A DNA stretch of 64,000 bases from assembly GCA_026874595.1 (NCBI GenBank), contig CM049309.1, positions 70,784,926-70,848,925 on the forward strand. Reading direction: 5' to 3'. The translations under genes and the position numbers were made by a program. This document shows positions 11,344 to 64,000 of the stretch, one piece after another. The first letter of the stretch is position 1. Every line of letters starts with the position of its first letter. This DNA comes from Sipunculus nudus. Lineage: Eukaryota; Annelida; Sipuncula; Golfingiida; Sipunculidae. The notes below the pieces were generated by a model, which was not told the DNA's origin, searched no databases, and saw only the letters and a program-made list of their open reading frames with translations.

Positions 11344-14300
11344 CTGAAAATCACAAGATTTGCATTTGAAAATTAAAGGGTTTCATGCTCAAATGCAATA
11401 GTGAGATACTAGCAGCTCTGCATTTAAATAAAAACACCTCAGTTAAATTTGAACCTGTCTATTATATACACCTACCTGCAAGAGTAGTGCATATAATTAT
11501 GTGTCATGGTAAATTACATGGAAGACAGTGACCAGAGTATCATAAAATGATGACGGCTTAAGATAGGAAATGCAGATCGACAAGTAAAATTAAGTAAACA
11601 GTTAAAGACAAGGGACCTATGGGTCACGGCGCTCAGCTGTTATGTATGTTCACAAAATATGATTTGGAAGGGGAGGTAGGCAAATGCTGGTTTTGTGTGG
11701 TAATATATGCTGAATTATGAGTTGATACTTTATAGTGTTTAAGTCAAGTTATGTAAGATTTTGATAATATCCTTGGAGACGGGACTGATGTCATTTATAT
11801 TGCGTAGAATTGGAAATGGCATGCTAGTGTCACATAGGTTTTGACTTGGCCATATAACTTTAAAATTATTTGAAAAAAAAAACTGTCCATTATCAGTCAT
11901 GTTAATTATGCTTTTTACAAATGAGTTAACTGTTATTTAATAATTACAGGTTATCTCTACCCAAGAGTAGCTCTAGCACAAATAATATAAGTTTAAAAAT
12001 TATTTTTATTAAAAATATAATTATTAAAAATTAATAACATATTGTGTCAAATATAATTTTTTTTATTAAATTAAATATAATAACAGTATCATCTGAAAAG
12101 CCTTTTTTAATTATATTATCAAAATAAATGATTATTAAAAATAATATTATAGAATATACTCATTAATGCATTTGTATTCAGATACTTTAATTTTTAATTG
12201 TATTCCTATTCTTATGCATGAAATTATGGAGTACATATTCATATTTGCACAGTACCAATTAAGTTTCAGCCAAACAAAGTGTTTGAGAATCCACAATATA
12301 TGTTAATACAGAATTGTAAGTTGCATCATTATTTATCCATAGTTTAGCTCACATCACGTCAAACTAGATATTTCTTGGCACCGCAGGTGCCACAGTATCC
12401 CCAGACAATTAGTCCCCCCCCCCCTTTAAGAATAGGCCCCCCATCTTCAGCAACAATTAATATCAGACCACACTCATAGAAAAGGTCATTCTTGTAGAAA
12501 AGGTCATGACCCAAATTTCAATATACATCATCCCCTAACCTATGTCTATGTATATGCATAATATGAAAGAAATCTGTCCATTAGTTTTTGACTTATAATG
12601 CTAACAGTACTGTTAAGTGGCAATGATGGGGTATTAAACGTCACGAAAACAAGTAAAAGAATATAAGGTGGCACAACCTGTTTTCGGCACATGACAACAC
12701 TATCCAAGATCTTCCGTCAAGTTGATTTTTGGACCAATCAATGCATCCCTTATTAAGATATTAATGATTTTGTGTGATTTTCACCATACATGGCAATATT
12801 CAATGTCAAGGCCACTCTCATAGGAAAGGTCATGACCCCAACTTAAATAACATCATCCCATCACCCATATCTATGTATATGCATAATATAAAAGAAATCT
12901 TCCATTAGATTTTGACTTATAAGGCTCACAGTACTGTCAAGTAGCAATTTTGGGGTATTAAACGGCACAAATACAAGTTAAGAATAATAGGTGGCGCTAC
13001 CAGTTTCTGGAACATGACAACCCTATCCATGATCTTCCATCACTTGATTTTGGGATCAATCCATGCAAGATTTCTTGAGATATTTAAGAATTTGTGTGAT
13101 TTTCCCCAAAATTGGACCTATTCAAGGTCAAGGACACTCTCCTAGTCAAGGTCATGACCTCATTTTAGATAGGCATCGTCCTCTCACCCATATTTATACA
13201 TATACCAAGTTTGGTAAAGATCTGTGAAATATTTTTTGAGTTATCGCGCCAACAAGATTTAAATGCCGCGGCGGCGGGACCGGTATGAAAACATAGTATC
13301 CCCCGACTTTGTCTGGGGATACAATTATGCATACACATATATTTTATAATTTTTTTAAATCACAGAATATTTAAACTGAATTTAAAAGAAAATGATTTTT
13401 TATGATATTTTCACTTAAAGTTTTCAGGACATGCTTAATTTTATAAAGTAAAATAAAAGATTCAGTAAATTTGATAATAAATCCCCTTTTAAAATCAGGT
13501 ACAAACACTGTTGGTTGGATGAGGGAGAAACAATATAATTATGCTAATTACTACCTATAGCTTTAATTTAATACTGAAATTAATATTCACATCTAGTGAA
13601 AAAGAATGCAAAGTTTTTACCCTTCTGAAGTAAGGAATTCCTCATCTTATGAACATCCACACTTTTACAGCAATACACCACTTTGTGGACAAAATTAAAT
13701 GTGAACTTTAATCATTGTAATCCAATGTGATACATACAAAATCCAAAATTTAGCAAAAATCTAGAATAAGAATGAATCAAAGCAACTCTTTTCAATCAAT
13801 TCCTTTGAAATTTCTGATTTTAAAAGATTAAATCTATATGTATACATACTGTGAAAATTAAATCAACCGTGCATACTGGGAAAAAAACATGCCTTGGCCA
13901 AAGTTAGACAAAATTAAAGGTATTGATTTTATATTTATGAAAATAACTTAATAAAATGGCAAAATTCATATCTAATTTTGGGTATACAACTGAATCTAGA
14001 TTATAAAAAGTAAAATACCTGAAAAAAAGCTTCAATATTTTTCATGTTAAGTGAGTAAATAAATTTCCTGATTTTTTACAAAGTGCAATATGTATGGGCC
14101 CGTAACTTCAATTACACAATACTGACCTAAATTCTGGTATTTTATAGGAATTATATAGAGGAATGATTATATTAAATATGATCTATATCACAGAAGTGGT
14201 TTTGATATTTTGCAGTTTTCAAGTGAAACAATGGGTTTTCTATGGAAAACTGATGTTTTTCCTTAATACAACAAAGTGACATCATTTTCAGTATGGTAGG

Positions 14301-17300
14301 AGATTTTGGGAACATCTAACAAAATGCCCAATTTGGGATTCAAAGGTCTAAAGGTTTCAAAATGAGCCCTCTTAATGGACAGACTCCCGGACAGACAAAG
14401 GACCATGACTACAGCTCAAATGACTTATTGCCTGCTGAGCTAACAAGGGACCTATGGGTCACTGTGCTCAGCTGAAGTTGACCTTGAAGGTAAAAATCTT
14501 AAATAATATCAAATGGAGATAAAGTGTAGGAGGAAGAGGCAATATAGGCCAAGGTTGGTATATATGATTGGTTTGTATTGATGAGCAAGAAATTGTTGCA
14601 AAAAATATTTTGTGACCTGACCATGTGTTTACTAATGTTGATACTGAAGCATGTGAGCAGTTTGTGAACAAATGATCTGTACTATTACCATTATCATTAG
14701 TTGGCTTTTTGGTTAACTGTTGACATTTGAGTAGTTTAACATATGTTCCATTGAATCTATTTTTTTTATAATATATATTATTAATATATGTATTGTTTTA
14801 TTTTATGAAATGTATACAGTTGAAATATAACTTATGTCCTTGGTCCACACATGAAAGGACGTGGTAGTTGGTGGTAATACATATCTGTATTATTATAGTG
14901 TATATACACAGGATTTTCACTTAATTCTACAATGCCTTTAGGATAAAAAAGTTATAATTACTTAATATTTGAAAAAGGTCAGACAGACTGGCAAAGCTGA
15001 TAATATATGAAGTTTCAATTATTTATAATTTTATTTATTATATCAAATTTTTTTAAAGTTTAATATCTGCAATAATACACAACTGAATATATAATTTGCT
15101 TTCAAATTTCAGACTTAAATAACTTAATTCCAAACACATACAGCATATGAAAGTTATTTCAACAGTGCTTACAGGAAAAAATTTTATCATTAATATATAT
15201 TTAATGATAACAGAGAGATGATGGACAGAGCTGATTTTTACTTTATTAGCGAACCTGTGAGCTTATGCCATGGTGTGGCGTCGTCCGGCGTCCGTCGGCA
15301 TTCGTCCGTACGTTAACCAATACTATCTTGAAAATGGCAAGAGGTAGCATCACGAAATTTTATGCAAAAAATTAGTCATCTAAAAAACTATATCAGATTT
15401 TGCTTATTTTTTGGCTAACTGCATTTTCTTAGATTTTATAGGGAAAAAGCTAAAAAAGCTTTAAAAATCTTCTCCTCCGTAACTGTTCAGCCAAATTGTC
15501 CATTATTTCACAGAAATGATTCCTGGAATAATCTTTCTCAAGTTTGTTCGAATGGTTTAAGTTCGGTGATTTTTGGCAGAGTTACAGGAAGTTGAACTTA
15601 GTCATCTGTCCATAAAAGCATACTAAAATTACAATCTCAGAAACGGCTGGAGCTATCATCACCAAATTTTATGCCAATGTTGTTCACATGAGACATATCT
15701 GAAATTGAGGTATTGGTGGCGCCACCTGCATTGACCTTTTTTGTACGGGGGTCATCAGTGCCCGTATCATACTGACGACTACAAAAAACTTCTTCTCTGA
15801 AACTATATGGCCAAATAGTTTAATATCGCACAGAAGTGATCCTAGGGTAGTGCTTTCTGAAATTTGTTCAAATGGTCTAAGTTCAGTGACTTTTGGCTGA
15901 GTTATGGGAAGCTGAATTTAGTCATATGCTGTAACAGCCCATTTTAGCTCAGTGGCTACAAAGATCTTCTCCTCAAAAACCACTGGGCCAAATTCTTAAA
16001 TCTCACACATTAATTATCCTTAGATGTTGATGATTCAAGTTTGTTCAAATGGTTTTGGTTCAGTGATTTTTGGCTGAGTTATGGGAAGCTTAACTTAGCC
16101 ATTTTGCTGTATTTCCCATATGAGTTATAAACCTGTAAAATTTTTTTTGACTGACCCTACTGAGGCCAATTTGTTTAATATTTTACAAGAATAATCCCCT
16201 GAATAATTCTTATAATAATTGTCTTTTATGGTTCCAAAGAATGAATTTTGGCTGAATTATAAAGGTTCAATTCAGTCATTTTACCATATATGTTAGCTGT
16301 GTGAAGCAGATACCCAGATACATCTAGATACATCTAGACTGGCACCAGTTTATCAGCATTTATTACATCATGCCTCTAGACATTTAGATTTCAGGTTATC
16401 TATGGTTAATATTGACAAGAATGTTTTTAAAAGCTTTTAAAAAATGTAGATTTATGATTTTTAGATATTCCTCATGCCAGGCAATGTTTACAATAGCAGC
16501 TATACAGCTCTCTGTGGGTATATAAAGATGGCTGTACATGGATTATAAATAATTGGTATCCATAGTCAAATTAATTCAAGATTTTGCCACCAGTGAGATG
16601 TATCTGTATTACAATTTTGCATTCAATATGCATCTGTATTAATTTTTAGTGAACCTGTGAACTAATGCGATAATGTGGCATCATTTGTCTTCTGGATGTT
16701 TACCCATACTATTTTGAAAATGATTGGAGCTAGCATCATGAAATTTAATGCAAAAAATTAGCCATCTGAAAATTTTTTTTTTCTTAAATTTTATGGAGAA
16801 AAAGCTAAAAAACCTTTAAAAATCTTCTCCTCCGAAACACTCAAGCCAAATTGTTCAATATTTCACAGAAATAATCTTTTATACCATCTCCCTCAATTTT
16901 GTTCAGGAAGTTGAACCTAGTCATCTGTCCAAAAAAGTATACTAAAAGGACAGTCTCAGAAACAGCCAGAGCTATCATCACCAAATTTTTTGCCTGTGTT
17001 TGTCACGAGTCATATATGAAATTCAGGTATTGGTGGCACCACCTTAATTGACCTATTTTTGTACGGGGGTCATTGGTCATCTGTACATTAATAAATAATT
17101 TCTCAGGAATAGCAGGAGCTACCATTCCCAGATTTTATGCAATAATCTGTCACATATCAAATTTTGTGGGATTCAGCTTGTTTTTTTGCTATCTGCATTT
17201 ACTTAGATTTTATAAGGAAAAAGCTGACAATATTTTAAAAGTCGTCTTCTTGTAGACGGTCCAGCCAAATTGTTAAATATTTTACATAAATGATCCCAGA

Positions 17301-20300
17301 GGCAAGCCCTCTCAAGTTTGTTCAAATGGTTTGTATTTGATGAATTTTAGTGGAGTTACACAAATTTGAACAGTCATTCAGCGAAGTAATCATACTGACA
17401 TAGTACTCTCAGAAATGACAGAAGCTAGCATTACCAGGTATTGTGCAAATGTTGGTCACATGACTCATATTTGAAGTTGTAGATTTAGTGGTGCCACCTA
17501 CATTGACCTGTTTTTTTATGGGCAAAAAAAACTCATAATTTTAGCCTCTTTCAGCTTAATGATGAAACTGTCAAGTTGAATTGTTCAATTTTTCTAAAGA
17601 CTTATCCTAGGACATGGTTCTTTCAATCATATCAGAATATACTGAGTTTGTTGATTTTTGGTTTAGTTGTGAAAAGCTTAAGTTGGTCTTATGGCCATTA
17701 TTATGTCTTTTTCCAACTGAGGACTGAAATAGTGTTCTTCTACAAAATTATTATTTCAATTATATCTTCTGTAACATTGCACAAAAATTATTCTTAGGTG
17801 GCCTTTGTTCAAGTTTACTAGAATGATTTTCGGCAGAACTATTGGACCTTTAGCAATGAAATAACTGCATCTTTTATTATTCTAGATATTTTGATAAAAA
17901 GTTTATGAATATACCGGCTTGAAAAAATTTTAACCAAAGTCTTTCAGTATGTGTAAACAGATATACCAACAGGCCAAGATTGAATCTGTTTCTTTAAATA
18001 GGTTGAGAAACTGCCAACTGTTTCTGATTTGGGAACAGATCAAGAGTTCATTTAGTGCAGCCAGATATAGGTCAAGAGTTCAATCAGTGCAGCCAAGCAA
18101 TTGGCATGTGATCACCTCATGGGTGACATGTGAACACCTCGTGGGCACCATGTGATCACTTCATGGGTGTCAAGCCCCTCAGGGCAGGGCCCCTGCATGA
18201 GCTTATGCAATGGTGTGGCTACTATTTCAGATCTGGCAACATGCTAGAGGTCAGTCTGGATCTATTTATAGCTTTGGCAGACTGCCAACTGTATCAGATT
18301 AGGCAACAGGTCAAGAGTTCACTCAGTGCAGCCAGGTATGGGTCTGGAGTTTAATCAGTGCAGTAGGTGCATTCTATTTATAGCTTTGGCAGACTGCCAA
18401 CTGTGTCAGATTATGCAACAGGTCAAGAGTTCACTCAGTGCAGCCAGGTACAGGTCAAAAGTTCACTCAGTCTGGCCAGGTGCAGGTCTTGAGTTCACTC
18501 AGTGCAGTAGTCTGAGCAAGCAATTTGTCACAGTTCACTCGGGGCAACAGCCTTTCTCACCTAAGCCTGGTCAGCCCCATGCATCAGACTCAAGGTAAGT
18601 TTGATGTATTGGCCTAATATTTGGAGCTGTCTATGTGTCTTTGATGGCTTTCTTGCTCACAAGACAGGTGTCGCCACCTACCATGAATTTTGCACACGTT
18701 TTTCTCAGGAGGGGTTTGATATATCAGTCTGAAATTTGGCGTATGTATATATCTCTGATAGCTTCGTTGTATACAAGACTGGTGGTGACAGCTACAATCA
18801 TTTTAGTGTTGTGTGCACCTATGCCAGAATTTCAGCAGTGATGTTTGTGTAATTGTTTCTTATTCAAAATGTTTAGTACTTTCATACTTCATATACATGA
18901 AAAGTAATGGCCCAGCATTGAAGCATTATACCTGGTGTATTTCCCAATGCACAGGTTCGCATTAGGCCTGTAGGCCTTGTGTTCTGTTAAAATCATTTAA
19001 AGGAAAACTGATTCCTTTAAAAATGCTACATTAGCACAACATGGCATCTTCTGGATTACACCTTGAATTACTTTTTTAAGGAAAGTTTTTGTATATTGGA
19101 GTGGAAACAGCATTACAATTAAGGAGATACAGTGAAAGCAATAACAATTACTGCTTAACACTTAGTGGGTTGGGTTTGCATGGGGTGGGGGATTGGGGTT
19201 GTGATATGAAAATAACTGTACACCTGTCACAACAGGTAATCTCCCCCAGTGACTGTAACAAATCAGAAAACCTGGCATAGCTGACTTCAAGTGAGCTGGA
19301 GCTGGAGTGGGACCCTGCATCTGGACAAAGCAAATGACTACAATAGAGCCTCAAGAAAAAAAAAATAACTAACCTAATTTTCAAGCTTTTATTTTCAAAT
19401 TTCAGGTTTAAACAAATAATATACTTATGTTTACATGCTGTGAAAATTAAATCAATAGTACTACAGGAAAAATGTGCCATGGTCAAAGTTGGGCAAAATT
19501 TAAGGTACTGATTTTATTTTTATACTAATAACTTTAAAAAATTACAAAATTTAGATCAAATTTTGGGTAAACAATTGAATCTAAATTAAACAAAGTTATA
19601 TTCTTGGGAAAATAAGCTCTTGTTTCAAAATGTTCCATGTAAAGTGAGTAAATATTTTCCTGATTTTTCACAAAGTCCATTATAAATGTTCAGGCCCATA
19701 ACTTAAAGATATTATACTTAACAGACTTAATTTCTTGCATGTATATAGGAAATATTACTTAAGGTAAATATTAAGAAAAACAGATATGGTTTTAATATTA
19801 GGCAGTCCTGAAGTGTGATAATGTGTTTTAAATGGAAATTTGAGGTTTTTCCTAAATATCTCAGAGGAAAAAAGTCATATTGACCCAATTTTTGGTATGG
19901 TAAGAGATTTTTGGGGACATCTAACAGTATGCCAAATTTTGGATTTGTAGGTCTAACAGTTTCAAAAGTACTAGTCTAACGGACGGACGGACGACAGACA
20001 ACGGACCATGACTATAGCTCAGATGACTTATAGCTGAGCTAAAAATTAAAAATAAGTACATGTGTATACCATCAGAAAGAACATTCTACCAGGTATAACA
20101 AAATGTATCCAGTATTGGATCTAGTATGAATTTTAAACAACTTTTTATTGATTTTAGATATATGCTATAACAATACTTACCTCTGATTTACACTGGTAGA
20201 CATATACATCATATACTGTCCGGTCAGCCTGGCCAATTTTGATGGCTATCTGAGGTTTGTTGAACCCATCCATGTAATGGACCACTTGGGAGACTTCCCG

Positions 20301-21301
20301 CAGAGGAAATCTCTCAACAAGTTCCTGATCAAGCAATCAAAAGAATAGTGTTTTGGATCAAATTTATTAGCAATAAAAATTTATGAAAGTCAATAAATGT
20401 CACTTATCATAAAAGCCATACACTTGAATTTTGAGACTGAACAATTTTTTTTTCTCAAGCAATTTCATGACCGTAGAAGTGGATACGCAATAAAGCATAT
20501 TAAATTGTGAACATAATTAATTGATACCTTGCTGTTGTCACAGTAATGGCTTGTCACCTTGATACCATGTTTTGACACTGATACAGTCACCAAATCTTCC
20601 TCCCTTGCAATCAGTCGAATTTTTCCTTCTAACTATAAATTGAATTACAGCTTTCAGTATAACTTATATATATTATAACAAAAACAGCACTCAAACTTCA
20701 AAGATCTCCACATGTATTTCTTTGATGTTTCCTTGAAAGGTTAAGAATTAAAAATATTTTCTTCTTAATCAATATAATGAATTTTTTTGTTTATAAATGT
20801 TTATTATATACATTATTAATTTTCATTTAATTCAAATTTTAAAATAAGATACATGTATGAATAAAGAATTACCTAACAAATTTAAAGACAAAAAAAATTA
20901 TGGTTCCACTGTGATTTACATGTTTCAAATGGATTTTGCATTATCTTACTTTTTTTATCTATTACTGACTGTATTAGTTTGCTCAATATATTAAAGTATA
21001 ATTATACTCTCTTGAAACTTATGAAAATTAAAGACTGATTCATTTGTTTTCAATTTGTAGAAAATGTTTGAACAGCAGTCACAATAACTGTAGTGATCAT
21101 TAAACGTTCAAATTTATTTGAAAATATCGCATTTGTTGGTTTGGTTGAGATGAGTACCTGTGACTCTTCAACTTTGTTGAGCAGTTGGATGTTTGTGCTG
21201 CTCCTGTGAGCCCCGCCCATGTTTACATCGTGAGCCACCCCAAGGCTGTAAATATCAAAGTGGCTCACACGGTGAAGGGAACCACTCTCAGAATCTGGCA
21301 T
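11275..21301 (-). CDS. ITGB1BP1: ICAP1-like PTB-domain protein (integrin beta-1-binding protein 1), whole gene
   Basis: Four exons join in frame (21301-21158, 20632-20528, 20324-20181, 11343-11275) into a 153-residue protein. The order of conserved motifs matches vertebrate ICAP1: VSKHGIKV (residues about 68-75), HYMDG, VYQCKSE (125-131) and EQAQNLCKS (132-140). Together these make one PTB domain from about residue 14 to the end. In vertebrates ICAP1 binds the NPxY tail of beta-1 integrin and KRIT1, restrains integrin activation and shuttles to the nucleus. Human ICAP1 is 200 residues; here its Ser/Thr-rich N-terminus with the basic nuclear signal is missing or lies in an unseen exon. The ATG at 21301 is the first one in frame after a TGA at 21325-21323. 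The gene is divergent from TFIIS. Identification is by motif order from memory, not by a search. Confidence 0.85.
11609..14443 (-). mobile_element. HINE-A copy 2, reverse orientation
   Basis: Read on the minus strand, the 5' end is at 14443 (TTAGCTCAGC). The 3' end is the palindrome around gggacctatgggtc with the partner repeat gctcagctg (about 11631-11639), ending at CTTG (11612-11609). It lies in intron 3 of the ICAP1-like gene and is interrupted by a HINE-D copy (12364-13325). Its segment at 11640-12360 is homologous to the cargo of T1 foldback elements (about 23870-24600). Confidence 0.65.
12364..13325 (-). mobile_element. HINE-D copy 1, reverse orientation
   Basis: The minus-strand 5' end is at 13325, with TTGTATCCCCAGACAAAGTC, and forms a stem with a nearby complementary stretch. 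The 3' end carries the partner TGTCTGGGGATA, the strong palindrome TGGCACCTGCGGTGCCA and a CTAG end (12367-12364) followed by T. The body has AGGTCATGACC palindromes (exact 12-mer at 13149-13160). It is nested in HINE-A copy 2. Confidence 0.7.
14444..20043 (-). mobile_element. HINE-A copy 3, reverse orientation, carrying HINE-C
   Basis: The 3' end (CTTG, palindrome, GAGC partner) starts at 14444, directly against the 5' end of HINE-A copy 2, so the two are head-to-tail. The 5' end is at about 20043 (TTAGCTCAGC stem). The 19350-20000 segment matches 13840-14400 of the neighbour. A complete HINE-C (15247-18978) is inserted in the middle. Confidence 0.6.
15247..18978 (+). mobile_element. HINE-C copy 1
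   Basis: Starts TTAGCGAACCTGTGAGC and ends with the inverse CACAGGTTCGC (18951-18961), then the palindrome AGGCCTGTAGGCCT and CTTG. An internal second 5'-like start (TTAGTGAACCTGTGAAC, 16646) shows a tandem two-unit structure. The body repeats GGTGGCGCCACC-type motifs (15715-15726). Near the 3' end it holds tandem copies of a phrase built on GCAGACTGCCAACTGT and CAAGAGTTCACTCAGTGCAG. There is no long coding frame. Confidence 0.7.
20181..20324 (-). CDS. ITGB1BP1: ICAP1-like exon 3 (residues 84-131)
   Basis: A 144 bp exon, phase 0 at both ends, with acceptor gatcag and donor GTAAGT. It carries the tyrosine/aspartate motif HYMDG and ends with VYDVYVYQCKSE, equivalent to the WVYQCNS of vertebrate ICAP1. 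The following intron is 8.8 kb and filled with HINE elements. Confidence 0.85.
20528..20632 (-). CDS. ITGB1BP1: ICAP1-like exon 2 (residues 49-83)
   Basis: A 105 bp exon, phase 0 at both ends, with acceptor tttatag and donor GTATCA. It encodes the PTB core strands, including EEDLVTVSVSKHGIKVTS, which lines up with the EEEFIMGVSKYGIKV stretch of vertebrate ICAP1. Confidence 0.85.
21158..21301 (-). CDS. ITGB1BP1: ICAP1-like exon 1 (residues 1-48)
   Basis: Opens at ATG (21301-21299) and ends at CAG before donor GTACTC, phase 0. It encodes a short 13-residue lead and the first strand and helix of the PTB domain (FDIYSLGVA, then IQLLNKVEESQ). An in-frame GTG lies five codons upstream, but the first ATG is preferred. 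An AG just inside the reading frame could act as an acceptor for an upstream exon, but no pyrimidine tract precedes it. Confidence 0.75.
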
Positions 21302-21948
21302 TTTGTTTCCCACCACATATGTTCAATACACCTATTTAATCTCTTCAAACGCCTTCGGCAACACGTCCCCACAACGGAAACTGTTCTCACTTATGTATAA
21401 GTTATGCGTCTGACGATCCACACTGCCGGGGTCGTGCTCGCATGATGGCTATGACTGATGACATATTAACAAAATCTCGGCAATTTCCGCGTTTACAACA
21501 ATGATGACTTGGGAGAGCCTGTTGGCCGAATGCTGTGAATGTGGTTTAGCTTCTCGTATACCCATAGAAAAATTCCCTAAAATCCGGGTCTAAATACCGG
21601 AGTTTAGCACCATTTCATATGGTTGTCATTATGTAAAATCTTTCCCATTGATAAAATTCTTCCTATCAGAGCCGAAAACAAATTTTATTTATATTAAGAT
21701 TATAAATATTTTTTTTTCATGGCGTAAATAAATAGATACAACATTCTGCTATTCAATTCAATTCGTAACATTCGATCATATATCGTCATTATTAATACCG
21801 AATCATGTGAACAAGTGCCGCTCTATTTTTGGCTAACAGAGACACATTGTTCCAAATTGAAACGAAGGTTGCCAGCGGTCCGCTTGCTCCTGAAATATCC
21901 CCTAAACACCCCTCCAAAACTCAGAGTTTATATCCATCCGAATAAAAA
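21302..21948. promoter_or_regulatory. Bidirectional promoter between ICAP1-like and TFIIS genes
   Basis: These 647 bp separate two divergent start codons. The interval is free of the repeat families that fill the rest of the window, and its left half is comparatively rich in CpG (around 21349-21500). Both 5' UTRs must begin here unless non-coding first exons exist. No convincing TATA box was picked out for either side. Function is inferred from position. Confidence 0.55.
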
Positions 21949-63148
<41,200 letters not shown>

Positions 63149-63776
63149 TAATTTATTTGTAATTTATCACCTGCTTAAAAATTATTGTTGACATACCTAT
63201 GAATACAGGTTCATTATTGATTTACTTAATACTATTTCACAAGAAAACTGATGTTAACCGGTCTATATACATTGAAAGCCTTTAGAGGGGTGTGACAGGG
63301 TGGTAGCACACACTACCTCTCACTATATCATGGTATCACCCAGGCCCATTGTCTACTACACCTTCAGGTCCTGGCTGTATAATCAACCCAATTATTGGGT
63401 CATAACACCATGAAACCCCCCTGCAAATCACACTTTATTAAGAGTGATGCATAGCTGTTCAGCATGGCCTTCCAATTAAGTCTGCAGAGGGAGCATGCTT
63501 GATGGGGGCTTACCATGAAATGTCTTTTTATTCCATGACTGAGATTCAAACTCACTTCCATCTTAAAGTCCTATTTTTACACCTAGACCACAGAGGCTGG
63601 TGCACTAGTTAATTAGATAACACAGTCACTAACTTTGGCTTAATTTCTTGGGGATTTTTTCTGGACTTATTGCTTAAATAATGGGATATTTTTTACAGTT
63701 TTAATATTTGATTTGTTGATTTAACATTCTGACTTCTACCTTTGAAATTTCATGAGTGAATTAAAAAAATTATTAT

Positions 63777-64000
63777 TTTTAGCTCAGCTGACTGTAAGTT
63801 ATCTGAGCTATAGCGATCACCCTTTGTCCGTCGTCCGTCTGTCTGTCTGTCTGTCTGTCCGTCCATCCGTCCATTAACCTGGCACAAATCGTAACCACTA
63901 GACCTAGAAACTTGTAACCTGACATTCTGAGAGGTCCATGAAAAATCTCCTTGGAAACCAGAAATGAGGTCTCTGTTACCCATATCCTTTGAGCTATGGG
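63777..64000 (+). mobile_element. HINE-A copy 5, 5' part
   Basis: AGCTCAGCTGAC stem-loop, then a (TCTG/TCCG)n run (about 63826-63872) and the family body (CCTTGGAAACC, GTCTCTGTTACCCA). Cut by the window edge; lies in the last TFIIS intron. Confidence 0.75.

Noticed and set aside
19148-19486. Minus-strand frame with a Ser-rich run, considered as an ICAP1 exon
   Set aside because: It has no EQAQ-type helix and no fitting phase; the true last exon was found at 11343-11275.

Overview
This window is animal nuclear DNA. Split genes with GT-AG introns, one AT-AC intron, AT-rich spacers and dense non-autonomous transposons point to an invertebrate. The Helentron-like elements and the TFIIS and ICAP1 exons suggest a lophotrochozoan, most likely a bivalve mollusc (inference). 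No prokaryotic operon, rRNA, tRNA or CRISPR array was found.

Genes. The left edge holds the last coding exon (76-247, +) of an unidentified gene. A possible two-exon tail of another unidentified gene lies on the minus strand (8576-9402). The two recognisable genes are divergent and share a 647 bp promoter interval (21302-21948). Leftwards on the minus strand runs an ICAP1/ITGB1BP1-type PTB-domain gene: four exons, 21301 down to 11275, with an 8.8 kb third intron. Rightwards runs the transcription elongation factor TFIIS (TCEA family): eight exons, 21949-63133, of which seven lie at 49929-63133. Its final few codons lie beyond the window. TFIIS intron 1 is 27.9 kb and is full of transposons; its intron 5 is a U12-type AT-AC intron.

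Repeats. Most of the window is mobile DNA. Four families (called A-D here) share one architecture: a 5' stem-loop, a short 5'/3' inverted repeat, a 3' palindrome just inside a CTAG or CTTG end, no target-site duplication, and insertion between T residues. This is the layout of Helentron-associated elements (HINEs). Several are nested or tandem. A second group comprises foldback elements with long inverted arms. Two of them (T1, T2) sit inside (TA)n tracts and carry arrays of short palindromic modules. T1 occurs as head-to-head dimers, and the whole dimer is tandemly duplicated (22495-27310 and 27311-32122) with almost no divergence. Two pogo/Tigger-like MITEs with TA target duplications complete the set.

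Layout: 1-8.5 kb, unidentified 3' exon, non-coding DNA, HINE-A; 8.5-11.3 kb, weak minus-strand exons and a pogo-like MITE; 11.3-21.3 kb, ICAP1 with tandem HINE-A, HINE-C and HINE-D in intron 3; 21.3-22.0 kb, shared promoter and TFIIS exon 1; 22.5-32.7 kb, T3/T1 foldback complex; 33.7-36.6 kb, HINE-C; 36.6-44.9 kb, T2 plus an inverted HINE-B pair; 44.9-49.9 kb, HINE-C with nested MITE; 49.9-63.1 kb, TFIIS exons 2-8 with HINE-D and a three-level nest (T4 > HINE-A > HINE-B) in its introns.
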